A stretch of 64,000 nucleotides of DNA, from NCBI GenBank assembly GCA_021397835.1, contig JAJFZO010000609.1:5520001-5584000 (forward strand). Direction: 5' to 3'. Shown here piece by piece: positions 47,258 to 58,755 of the stretch (the first letter of the stretch is position 1; the number at the start of each line of letters is the position of its first letter). This stretch comes from Moringa oleifera. Its lineage: Eukaryota > Streptophyta > Magnoliopsida > Brassicales > Moringaceae. A program made the position numbers and the translations under genes. Below the pieces are notes generated by a model. That model was not told where the DNA came from and made no database searches. It saw only the letters and a list, made by a program, of their open reading frames with translations.

Positions 47258-47270
47258 TTCATGAAATTTC
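47258..47270 (-). promoter_or_regulatory. Heat shock element 2 (three perfect units)
   Basis: The sequence TTCatGAAatTTC has three inverted nGAAn units at exact 5-bp spacing, the binding site for a heat shock factor trimer. It is 127-139 bp upstream of the sHSP start codon. The only nearby gene it can plausibly serve is the sHSP. Confidence 0.82.
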
Positions 47271-47278
47271 TGGATTTG

Positions 47279-47291
47279 GAAGGTTCAAGAA
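47279..47291 (-). promoter_or_regulatory. Heat shock element 1 (three perfect units)
   Basis: The sequence GAAggTTCaaGAA again has three perfect units, lying 8 bp beyond the first element, 148-160 bp upstream of the sHSP ATG. The two sites are not in the same 5-bp register, so they would bind separate factor trimers. Confidence 0.82.
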
Positions 47292-47299
47292 GTCTCTGC

Positions 47300-50200
47300 C
47301 AGCTTCACGACACATGAAGAATGTCGCAGAGATTTTTGTTCGGCCCATTTGCTTTACGGAGAGAAAGAGAAGTCAAATATTGATGCAGAAGTCTCCAGTC
47401 GAGCCCAGGAATGGCTCTCGAACTTGTACAGTAGTTCAAAACAAGAAGATTGTAGAAGGAAACAAAATTGGAAACAGCACAAAAGCATTATTAATGAGTG
47501 GAGACTCAAGTGAAAAATCAACATGAATCTCATGTTTTTTTTAAATAAAATAAAAATTAAATCTCACTTGAATTTAAAAATAAGACCGATAATCCAAAAA
47601 TCTCATTGGATCCATATTCTTATTTTTAGGTTAAATTATTATTACTCTCAATTGTTTTACTTTTCCCACTTTTGCATTTATGACATAAATTTTATTTTAT
47701 ATTTATAACTTAAAATTTATTTATATTTAAAATTCAAATTTTATTTTATGTTTATGATTTAAAGTTTTATTAATAGATAATTATATATTGTGACTTACGA
47801 TTATATTGATGAATAACTAAATTTATTATTCATATTTTAAAAAATTAAGTACTACGATAAAAAAATTAATGTTTAATTTTTTAATTTTTAATATATATTT
47901 AAAATATGATTTATTTTTTTTACATTTTTTAATATGATAATAATTATTTAAATATATACTATTATTGTTTTCTCTATTAAAAATACACAATTGATTTTAC
48001 GATAAACTAAATATATGAATGAAATTTTAATTTCGATTTTTGGTAATGAAATAAATAACTTATTTTGAATTTAATTTTTTAATTTTTATTTATTTTAACT
48101 AGGAATAAGTAAATATATTAATAATTTAAATTAAATTAAAGTATTTCAATATTTAATTATTTCATTATTAAAAATTTATCTAAATGTCAAAGTGTCATGA
48201 TCTACCCTATATTAACTTATCGGGTTAATAAGTAATCGCATCTGTCGGAGTTTAAATGAAGAGGCAACCTCACGTTACCTAAACAGCGAGTGGCAGCAAG
48301 ATCTCAGCATATGCACTGCTAAGTAGATACGATAATGTGGTAAATTTGGGTATAAGGATTAACTTTAGGCAGGGACTAATGCATGTGGTGTGTGAGTTCC
48401 AGGCATTTCGGATAATGGATGCCAAGTGAAAGGGGTTGGCCCATTAAACGGCCTGCGGATGGAGTGTCTGTAGTCAGACAGTGATTGCACCGAAGTGCTC
48501 CATGTGCTGCCTAACTTGCATTTACAGGAAACAAATGCGCATGCACGGACCCAATTCAGACAATTTTGGTCTGCTCAAATTTAAACAATTCTAACGTCGT
48601 TTCAAGATATAAAAAAAAAAAAAACAGATGATATCGACAGTGTGGGGATCCTTAAAAAAAATGAAATGGTCCTATCCTGATGAATTGGGTAAAATAGAGC
48701 AATAACTATATCAATGGATTTAAGCAGGATATAGTTTGCGTCATATTGGCTAAAATTACTTCAAGGCTATAACATCAATAATTTTTTAAAAATTTATTTT
48801 AGACTGTCAATTTTATTTTTTTAAAAAAGATTTATTGATTGGAGACATGTGTGTTGGGGTACATGATGTACGTATGCAGAGATGTATTTTTTTAATAAAA
48901 TTTATTTAGGGTAGAAAAATGATTGATGGTATCATATATTAATGTTAGATATTAAATAAATAAATACTACCTTTTTCAATAATGTGCTTTGGCTTTCCCC
49001 AAGTTTCTAAGAATTTTTTCTTTTTTTTTAATTACCAAATGTTCTTTTATCACAATTTTATGAATTTTATTTCTTTTTATTTTTATAGTTTGTTTTTAAA
49101 ATACATCTTTAATTAAATAAAAATGTGATTAATGAATAATATTTCATAAAATTTGAGTAAATTATAATTTTATATTCTATATTATATAATAATTTTTTAT
49201 TTTTCTAAATGATATTTTCTTATTTTAATTCTTTTTATTATAACCTAAATATAGTTGCAAGAAGGAAACAAAATTGAAAAAGGCAGGAAAGATTTTAAAA
49301 TCAAGGTGGAAGGCATCCGGGAAATTGACAAGCATGTGGGTTTTTGTAATTAAAAAAATAAATAATACAGAATAAATAGGGGAGTTCGTATAAAGTGATT
49401 GATAAGAACATAAGGAGGTCACAAAAATTATAGTGGCATGATTTTGCTCTTGTTTTGTTTGAGTATAGTGCCTAATTATTGATCGGAATCATCATGTATC
49501 ACATGGGGTGTCTCACTCGTGCGACCAACCTATCCGAATTAAGGGTAATAATGCAATCCAAATATAATTACAAAATCATATCCCTAAATAGAACCTATCC
49601 GAATTAAGGGTAATAATGCAATCCAAATATAATTACAAAACTATATCCCTAGATAGCATCAACCAAAAATTACTTAGTGGTGGCTCGTGTGAGTCTGTCA
49701 CGCGGAAAAATCATGTGGTGGGCGGTGGTCATGAAGAAAAAAAAATAAAAATTGTAATTAGTGTGTATAAGTTGAGAAAGTGAGATGCTTTGCTGTATTA
49801 GATGAAGATTGGGGTTTGAATTTGATTGTAGAGATAAGGTCACTGGTTAATGCACATGCCTTGTTGGTTGCTTTTATCCATATGGCATGCTTTCCTTTTG
49901 AAGACAAAGAAGGACCAATTTCTTTTTTTTAATCTTAATGTGGCTTTCACCAACAATTTGGTTACTGTGATTGGACTGTTAAAGCTTTTCAATTGGTTCA
50001 ATAATTTTGCAGAATGTTCCCAAGATTGTGTAATTGACTGCCTGGAATTAAATTGGAATTTAGCAAAGGTGAAATTGACGATGAGGAATTTAACAGATAC
50101 CCAGTGATAAGGATGCCTGTCTGCCAAATCTTATAGTTGAAGTAGAAGCCTTATAACTGGATGGTTCTTATTTCTTACTTTTGGCTCTGTAGTTATTCCC

Positions 50201-51300
50201 AGTTGCAAGTGAGACTTGCAGGGTGTGGTGGATGAACAGGGGCTGCTCAGATCAGGGTCCACCAGGCATCAAAAATTGAAAATGGAGGCTTTTTATGGGT
50301 GTTTCGTGGCTTCAAGGACAGATAAAAGTCATAATTTGAATCCACCCATAAGACCCTAACCTCTTGTAGGGGTACTAGTATAGTGGAACATTTTGTCAAT
50401 TATTAGGACGTATCCATGATGGCACCATATTGCCCCATGACATCCTTGCTCTTTCAATGCTATCTGTACCCCAAATCCAACGCAAAAGTCCTCTGCTGAA
50501 AGTATGACAATAAACATAGAAATTAATCAAGACTGTGTTCAATGATCATATCTTATTTTTAAGGATTTGGTAAACTACCATGTTTATGGGATTGAGCCTG
50601 GAAGTGGCTCCAGGGTGACAAACAAATGCAGCCCAGTTTCACTGGAAAGCACATAGAGATACTAGCTTTAATAAGAAACTTGCATAAAGAAAGTATAAAT
50701 TGGATGGACTTGTAATATACCTTTTCTTTTTACATAGTTCCCAGAACTAATTAATTCTCTGAAAAGGGTTCTTAATATACCTGTTTATCTGGGCTTACCT
50801 CAAAAAGTTGGTCATAAAAAAATATGGTCTGTACTCAAGTTACCTTTGAGCGTCTCCCAAACATGTTAGACAGAGAAAGGGAGAGAAAGGGAAGGGAGAG
50901 ATTCCTTACAGCTAAAAAGAATATATACGTCAATGATTGGTCTCTTTCTTGCACAGTTACCTCCCTTGTCCACCACTCCACCTCCATTCCTTGGGATTAC
51001 TATTACAGCTATAAATTCATACCCTTAATTAATTTGATGTTAAAACCAATTTGCTGTATTAATTCTGTGTTTCTACCCAACATATCCCGTCCATCTACTT
51101 CCAGGATTCTCTACCTTATACAATATTATTTTAATACTGATGGTAATGATATGAATTAAAAGGGAATCAAAAATGAATTGCAAAGTGGCTTCGTGAGAAG
51201 CTTGTCATCGTCACCCCCTCGTGGTTTAGTTAACAAAAAGTAATGCCCTTCACAAGAGGTTGTATGGCAGACCCCAACCCGCCCATGTTACAACTTCCCC
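47300..51300. other. Intergenic spacer between sHSP and DNA glycosylase genes
   Basis: No supported gene. 47.5-48.18 kb and 48.65-49.4 kb are AT-rich. 48.19-48.56 kb is a distinctly more GC-rich island without a long open frame. A 65-bp tandem duplication lies at 49527-49656. 49.8-51.2 kb is mixed-composition DNA with only short frames that match nothing I know, possibly distal promoter of the downstream gene. Confidence 0.45.
49527..49656 (+). repeat. 65-bp perfect-register tandem duplication
   Basis: Copies 49527-49591 and 49592-49656 both start AACCTATCCGAATTAAGGG and end in ATATCCCTA(A/G)ATAG. I see only two or three differences, so the duplication is recent compared with the decayed repeats elsewhere in the window. 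Confidence 0.93.
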
Positions 51301-51319
51301 TTCACCTGTCCCCACTCCT

Positions 51320-51329
51320 TTATATATAT
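51320..51329 (+). promoter_or_regulatory. TATA box of the DNA glycosylase gene
   Basis: A TTATATATAT run lies about 140 bp upstream of the preferred ATG at 51470 and is followed by a C/T-rich leader typical of plant 5' UTRs. Confidence 0.55.
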
Positions 51330-51469
51330 GCATAACCCTATAGCCACAACCCTTAATTCAATCTCTCTTGCATTCATTCCCCTTCTCTGCAAACTGATTC
51401 CCATCTGCATTCATTTCACTCATCATATCTTCATTGATTCGTATACAGAAGCACTATATACCAAGAAGA

Positions 51470-53353
51470 ATGTGCAGCTCCAAGGCTAAGGTGACCACAG
51501 GCCTGGATGTCATGCCTGCGATTGCTAGGATCAATGGCAGGCCGGTGCTGCAGCCGACTTGCAACCGGGTTCCTAGCCTAGATAGGCGGAATTCCATCAA
51601 GAAACTCTCACCCAAGTCTCCTCCATCTCCTCCTCCACCCCTACCACTGCCGGTATTGCCACTGCCAACCACATCTGTTAGTGGTTGTAAGCCTAGCAAG
51701 GCTTCCTTGACACCCCCCATTTCTCCAAAGTCAAAGTCTCCCAGGCCACAAGCGGTGAAGCGTTCAAGCGGTGACACCAATGGACTGAATTCGAGCTCCG
51801 AGAAGGTTGTGACGCCTAGGGCCACTACCAAAACCTTAGAGCGCAAGAAATCAAAAAGTTTCAAGGAAGGAGTGGTTGGCACCGGACTTGCTTCCTCCAT
51901 CGAGACTTCTTTGAGTTATTCATCTTCTTTGATCGTTGAGGCTCCAGGGAGCATAGCCGCTGTGAGGAGGGAACAAATGGCACTACAACAAGCACAAAGA
52001 AAGATGAAGATTGCCCACTATGGAAGGTCAAAGTCCGCAAAGTTTGATGCTAAGATTGTCCCTCTTGATAAGACCGACGAGGAAGAGAAAAGATGCAGTT
52101 TTATCACACCAAATTCAGGTATTGATAATGAATGATACTTCTTCTTATATATACTTAGTTATTCGAGTGAAGAAGATACATTGGTACAGAGTTTTCCTTG
52201 TATAAATTTGGTCATGTTGTTGATTAGAGCACGCAATAAATTGAGTTGAATATCTATATTATTCTTTTATATCATTTTAGGTAATTAGGTGGCAAGTTAT
52301 ATCAACATAAATTGAGTTGGGCTTACATTTGTCCTTTTTCCATGTTTTCAGATCCCATCTATGTTGCTTACCATGATGAAGAATGGGGAGCCCCTGTTCA
52401 TGATGACAAGTAAATCTCTCTCCTCTTTCTGGATCTCAAGATCTTTCCCTCTCTCTCTCTCTCTTATCTTGAATATCTGACTGATCATGCACTGTTGTTA
52501 TCTGTAATTCCTTGGGTGCAGATTGTTATTTGAACTGCTGGCTCTAAGTGGTGCTCAGGTTGGCTCAGACTGGACATCAATCTTGAAGAAACGTCAGGAT
52601 TTCAGGTGGGTTATCTATTATTTCCTTGACCAATCAATTAGTAATCAGACAGCTCGAATTACATGTGCATAACAAGTATTTTTTTTTTTTTTGTTCTGCA
52701 GGAATGCATTTGCAGGGTTTGATGCAGAAGTTGTGGCCAACTTAACTGATAAACAGATTACATCAATCAGCTCAGATTACAAAATTGATATAAGCCGAGT
52801 TCGAGGTGTAGTTGACAACTCTATCCGAATTCTTGAGGTAATTAATCTCATCAAATTCATGAAGAACTTTCGTGGATGACTCTTTCCAGTTTTTATGATA
52901 ATGGTCCTTTTGTTTTTGGGCTTTGTAGTACCAAAAATATTATTTTGCAAACTCCCAGATAACTTTCTAGCTTGTAAAAGCAAGTGTTCGCACAAAGAAT
53001 GGATTGTCTGAGATTGCTAACGTGGGTGATTGATTTTACCTTGACAGGTTAAGAAGGAATTTGGTTCATTAGACAAGTACATATGGGGGTTTGTCAACCA
53101 CAAGCCCATCTCCACTAACTACAAATTTGGTCACAAAATCCCAGTGAAGACATCAAAATCGGAGAGCATAAGCAAAGACATGGTGCGGAGGGGATTCCGG
53201 TTTGTGGGTCCGACAGTGGTGCATTCCTTCATGCAAGCTGCCGGTCTAACCAATGACCACTTGATCACCTGCCACAGACACCTTCCTTGTACCCTAATGG
53301 CAGCCCGCAGGCCGGTTGAAGTCGAGGCACCGGTGCCACCAGCTGATCTATAG
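51470..53353 (+). CDS. DNA-3-methyladenine glycosylase I (TAG family), plant type
   Basis: Exons are 51470-52118, 52352-52409, 52522-52605, 52702-52837 and 53048-53353, giving 410 aa. Residues 1-205 are basic, Ser/Pro-rich and probably disordered. The TAG domain follows (about 209-390). It includes YVAYHDEEWG, KYIWGFVNHKP, RRGFRFVGPTVVHSFMQA and NDHLITC. By alignment with bacterial TAG, the zinc ligands are C209, H224, H380 and C384. The base-pocket Trp is kept (W253), but the acidic residue E38 of E. coli TAG aligns with Ser245. Plant homologues I know also lack this Glu, so activity should not be assumed. The family excises alkylated adenine in base excision repair, probably in the nucleus. 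An in-frame ATG 12 codons upstream (51434) is possible; MCSSK was preferred as the usual start in plant homologues. Confidence 0.92.
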
Positions 53354-53399
53354 AACCAAAAGGAGATAGAGAGAGAGAAATAACAAGAAATAAACAATG

Positions 53400-56300
53400 C
53401 CTACAGTGGATACATAGACAAGCTCATCTTCTAACTACTACTACTGCTACGTAAATATGTTGTCTTCACATTTGATTATGGCTTGCATACTATATGGATA
53501 TGAATAGGAAGGAGAAAGATTAATCAATTAGGTGTGAGTTGTGAGATTTTTCTTCGTTGGCGAGAAAGAAAGAAAAGAAAAGAAAAGGGTTCCTTGGTGG
53601 AGGAGACAGAGAGCATGTGGGCATGTGTGGGGTGTCAGCTACTTTTTTTGAACCATGTGACCCATCACACATTCACCCTTTTGCATTATTTGGGTGTTAC
53701 TTTAACAGGCCCTGAGCTGAGGGCGAGAGCGGACCACCACCGCCACTATCATCATCCTTTCCCATCATTTCTTTCTTTCTTTTTCTTTGAGTTTGTAATT
53801 CTTTGTTTAGTGCATTTTGCTAACCTTTAGGTGGCCTTGGGGAGGAGCGAATTATTACCCCCAAAAATGTATCTTTGGATTTGGTGTGGATTTCTTTCTT
53901 TTTGGGAGTGCTGCTGTTTGATGTATCTTGTCATGTGCTTCTCTGTAGTGTTTGCTTACTAATTACAGCTTCTTCACCAGAAAATTAAAAAATCAATTGT
54001 TGACCAAATATGATAAGCATCTTCTCCATGTGCCCACTGTCTGTTTCTCTCTCTTGTCATCCCTGTCACGAGACTTCATTAACCAATTGATTTCAAGTCA
54101 AGGGTTGCTGCTGATTTCACACTTTACAGGGCATCACTTCTAAAGCAATTTGGTGTGCAAATTTCTATTCAATATCTTACTCTAATAACAAACTCATCAG
54201 TATGAACTTAGAACTACCCCACCAATGGAATTTTTAAGGTCGTCCTAATTGATCTCCCATTAAATAACTTTTATTTTTTATTTTTTAATAAAATATTTGT
54301 ATTTTGATGATTATTTAAATTAAATAATTATAATTTTATATTAACAAATTTATAATATATATATTAATCAAAAATATTTGGAATCTTTTCAAGATGTTTA
54401 CATCAACTTAAGTTAATATGGATATTAAATATTTTAAAATTTAATTATTTTATAATTATATATATTAACAATATTTTAATTTTGATAATTTTAACATTTA
54501 AATTTAATGACATTTATTTACAATAATTTAATTTACATTGATTTGTAATCTTTATCAAAATATCTTTAAATTTTTAATCAATGATAAATCTAACCTTTGT
54601 AAGCCTTTTGCTTGATAACTATTGGTAATTCAATAATTAAATTTAATGATAAATTTAATCTTAAAATGTTAATCACTATATATAGAATTCCTTAACTCAA
54701 ATTTACTTATTTTTTTAAAAAAATAGATTTGAAATATTTTATATTTTTCTTGATGTAATTTTTTAATTATTATACTAATTAAATTTTAAATTTTATGTGT
54801 TTATAAGGAATACAACGAAGTTGAAGTTGAGATATTCGCTAATAATCAAAAACGTAAAATAAAGAAGACCCTTCAATTCCAAAATTTTTAATTTTTTTCA
54901 TCCAACAAATACTACATGCAAGTATATTTTTTTAAAAAAATTATTTTTTAATTTTTGCATTTCTCATATGGTAACGAAAAAATTGAACGTAAATGGCTGC
55001 CATCAACATCTAAGTTGAAAAAGAGAACTTTCAATTTTAAAATTATCAAATCCTTTAATCCAAAAAATATTACACGTAATCTTTTTTTTTTTAATAGTTA
55101 GTGCCTTTTTTATTTGATCAATTTATTAATTTAAATAGAAATAAATATTTTCTTTAATTTTCCTTTTTTATTTATTGAAAAAATATTAAATTTTTTCTTA
55201 TCATGATTTTATTGATATATTTTTTTAAAAAATTTATTTTTATCTTCAATTTTTTAAATTTTTTTGTTTTTTGTTTTTTGTTTTATTTTAAATTATATTT
55301 ATTAATTTTTATTTTGATTATATTATAAAAATTTAAAAAATTATAAAAATAACTCTTAGTCAAAAATTATTCAAAATTAAGAGATAAAATCAAAATGAAA
55401 TGTAAATTTAAGATTATTCAATATATTTTAAAAGTTAAGATTTGATTGAATAAAGAATAAAATTTAAGATTTAAAATGATATTTATCCTAATTCAAAATG
55501 ATTTTTTACACATTGTACGAGTTTTAAAATACTTATATATATAGATATTTATTATTTTACGTACATATTTTAATAATTATTAATATTAAATATTGATAAT
55601 TTAATATTAAAGTAATAAATTTTAAATAAATAATAATTTATAATTAAAATTAAAATATAATGACAAGTATAATTTTAAAATATCAATTTCATTTTAATAT
55701 TTGAATTGATTTTAATATCCTTTCTTTGCATAGAAATATATACAGTTATGCTTTTGCAACAATTATGTATATTAAAACAACTCCTAATTAAACAGTTTTT
55801 TTTTCATATTATGTTTAATAATTTAAAAACAAAAAATTATATTTATATTGTTGATAATATCATAAATATTATGATATTGATAATATATGTCGGTTCAATG
55901 CATATTTTAGACCTAAAGCCAAGTGATGAAGATGAGTTTTTAATTACATTTTTATAAAAATATATTTTTTATTTATAAAATACAACATTATTAATTAACT
56001 TTTTGTATTCAAGTTTTACTAAAAAAAATTATTGCTAAAATAACTAGTCTTTTTCTGTGACATTATTAAATAAAAGAAAGATTTTTTATTGATAAGAAAA
56101 TTGCCTTATGCATTTCAAAAAATTATTTTCTATATAATATAATAATTTTGGTGATGTTTTTACTTTTATTTATCAAATTTCTTTCAAGATTTTTAATTCA
56201 TCATATCAATAATGCTATTATTTGATAAAACATTTTAATTTAAAAATTATTGAAAATTATACTAATATTTTTTAAATTATTGTCACCAAAAAATCTTAAT

Positions 56301-56535
56301 TTTTTATATTAATAAAAAAATTATTTTTTCATATATTCTAAATTTTTTAAATCTACTTTGAGTTATTATTGTTTGAGGTTAAAATCATTATATTATCTTG
56401 CAAAAAAATGAGAGCTACTAGAATTATGATGACATCAAATGAAAGATTAATTTATACTTAAATATTTAAATTTCATATAAATCACTGTAAAATTATTATA
56501 TATTAAAGTTAAAATAATTATATAAATAGATAATA
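53400..56535. other. AT-rich intergenic DNA
   Basis: No supported gene. 53.4-54.2 kb is moderate in composition and probably includes the 3' end of the glycosylase transcript. 54.2-56.5 kb is extremely AT-rich. Two stretches near 54.83-54.92 and 54.98-55.08 kb look like diverged copies (shared TTCAATT, AAAATT and AAATA(C/T)TACA words). The short open frames follow from base composition and resemble no protein I know. Confidence 0.5.
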
Positions 56536-56545
56536 TTAAAATCAT

Positions 56546-56725
56546 GTTGATTACACCAGAGGGATCTACGTTTTAGTTGCAGTATCAAATTGAAACCTAT
56601 ATAAAAAATTGCATCAAATTGAGACTCACATAACGTATAATTTGTATTGCAAGACCTCCGTCAATAAAATTCATTAAAATTAACTGTGTAGTTTGCTCAC
56701 GTGATACGTATACGCTTGTTAAGTA
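56546..56725 (+). repeat. Left inverted repeat arm of the MULE-like element
   Basis: The arm starts GTTGATTACA and runs to about the TAACTGTGTAGTTTG region. It pairs with about 57340-57519 in reverse complement. The inner edge is approximate because similarity fades gradually. Confidence 0.75.
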
Positions 56726-57339
56726 TACAATTACATTAAAGACTATTTCATCATTGTAAAATAAAGCAGAATTGCTCATAAATGAATCTGTAAAATTTTT
56801 TTCATCATCTATCAAATTCAAGCAGATTGTTGCTAAAATCCGAGATTCAAGTACGCATCCTTTAACTCATTCACTTTGTTGTTTCTTTACGCATCAATTA
56901 GGTGAAATGACTACAATTTCATATCAATTAAACAACGAGAAAGGAAAATTTTTGTCTTTTAAGGTTTTGAAATTGAAAAATTTTAGTTTTCGAAATCCAC
57001 CATTTGAACCCGATGCATATAATATTCATCAATTAAGTGATTGAGTTTTCGAAATTTATCATAATATATATAAAATAACAAAAATTACTTATATCAAATT
57101 AATACCTAAAAATCTAAAATTATACTTCAGCACTCATCTCTAATCTCGATCTGTGAATTTGTTAAAGGTGACAGAAGTTTATGAATGCAGAAAACACCTT
57201 GATACTTAGTGTGAATCTTCAATTATTTGAAGAGAAATACAAAAAAAATCGAGAAGAAATTATTGAGGAGATAGTGAGCGTGAGTGAAGTCTATGGGGTT
57301 TGAGTGACTAAGAGCAATAAATGGTTTACCAAAATAAGG

Positions 57340-57519
57340 TACACGTGGCATTATTTAAACACTAATTGAACAGTTATAAAGTTAATTCTAACAGGTTTTA
57401 TTGACAGAAGTCCCGCATTGCAAACTGCACGTTATATAAGTCCCAATTTGATGTAATTTTTTATGTAGGTATTAATTTGATACTGCACCTACAATGTAGG
57501 TTCCTCTCATGTAATTAAC
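57340..57519 (-). repeat. Right inverted repeat arm of the MULE-like element
   Basis: In reverse complement this starts GTTAATTACATG and aligns with the left arm base by base with small indels through the GTCAATAAAA word. Confidence 0.75.
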
Positions 57520-57532
57520 CCCTTAAAATAAT

Positions 57533-58755
57533 GAACAAAGAAAGAAATATTTGTTTTAAAATAATAATTCACATTACAATCAATTGTAAAAATTTTTACA
57601 AAAAATTAAAAATTTAATGAAGATTTTGACCATGTTAAATTTTAAATAATAAAAAATTAAAATACTATAGGAGAGGAATAAGGAAATGAAACAAAGGAAA
57701 CACATAGGTTATTTTTTAAAAAATAAAATAAAATAAAAATACTTGAAATTTATAAACATTTTTATTGAATCTTTAATTATTTATGTAATTTATATTCTTT
57801 AACTTTTATGGTAAAATTTAATGATTTACTTGATATTTTAAGTCAAATTTGAAATTACAAATCTAAATAATTTTTTTGCATATAAAAATTTTAAGCTAAA
57901 TTTTTTATTTTATTCTTATGTTATAATTTTAAATTTTGAGTTGATATTAAAAATGATAAATTTTTACCAAAGATAACTATAAATTTAAATTTAGTGAAAA
58001 TTTTATTTTAAAAAATTAAAATTTTAAGCTAAAATTTTCAGTTTTATTTTTTATATTTTAGAATTGTTAATTTGATAAATTTTATCAAATTAATTCCAAA
58101 ATATAACATCAAATGTAATTTTAAATATATTTAACATTTAAATTAACAAAAAATTGTAATTCAAAATTTATCTTTAATAATAAATTAAATATTTTAATAT
58201 TAAACACTACAAATAAATGGTTCCTTCAATTCACTTAAGTGCTGACAACTTGAGTTTATTTATGCAATTGAAAATTTTGAGATTACATTTTGGTTGTAGA
58301 AGGGATTAAAAACCCGTGATTAAATTTCATAATGTTGTGTTATTGTTTGTTTTCTTTAACTTTATTTTAATTATGATCTTTAGAATTTTTTTTTATATTG
58401 GTCATTAGCAGTTTTATTTGTTCATGCAATTTGAAAAAATAATTAAATTTATTTTTTCTTAAAAAAATTTAAAGTCTTTAAGTAAACAATCTTTGTATGT
58501 TAATGTTATACATATTAATATAAGTTTTTTAAAATTATTATTAGTGATATCAAGCTTAAATTAATTCTTATTTTAATAAGGTCTTTGTTAGGTTTTCCTT
58601 TAATGAAAGTTGTGCCTCGAGGGACAATTTGTATGGCCTTTACTTTAATCATTTGAAGTCTAGTTTAGAGGTTTTTCTAATTTTTTTCGTTGGATGTGTT
58701 CTTGTATTTGGCCTTGTCTCACAAATTCTAGTTTTTTATATTAATGAAAAAGAAT
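57533..58755. other. AT-rich spacer before the LINE fossil
   Basis: I see no gene and no clear repeat. The region 57.7-58.2 kb is nearly pure A and T. The last 200 bp may contain the 5' untranslated region of the LINE, but no internal promoter could be identified. Confidence 0.4.

Larger units (their letters stand above)
56543..57522. mobile_element. Non-autonomous long-TIR element, MULE-like
   Basis: The two ends are imperfect inverted repeats of about 180 bp. The left arm includes GCAGTATCAAATT, AAAAAATTGCATCAAATTG and GTCAATAAAA. The reverse complement of the right arm has the same words in the same order and spacing (GCAGTATCAAATT, AAAAAATTACATCAAATTG, GTCAATAAAA). Flanks read TTAAAATCAT on the left (56536-56545) and TTAAAATAAT on the right (57523-57532), a likely target duplication of 7-10 bp. 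Long inverted repeats plus a ~9-bp duplication are the hallmark of TIR-type Mutator-like elements. The interior (56.73-57.33 kb) carries no transposase; its 90-codon frame matches nothing I recognise. Confidence 0.8.

Noticed and set aside
51434..51469. Upstream in-frame ATG for the DNA glycosylase
   Set aside because: Possible but less likely: the added twelve residues have no family support, and MCSSK is the usual start pattern in plant homologues as I recall them.
51454..51900. 148-codon minus-strand frame opposite the glycosylase first exon
   Set aside because: It mirrors the Ser/Pro-rich coding sequence and has no recognisable domain.
55706..55957. 83-codon frame in AT-rich DNA
   Set aside because: The Ile/Leu/Asn-rich product is what AT-rich sequence gives by chance, and no domain or promoter is visible.
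56772..57044. 90-codon frame inside the long-TIR element
   Set aside because: It was considered as a transposase or captured gene, but I could recognise no motif; it is left as a question under the element.
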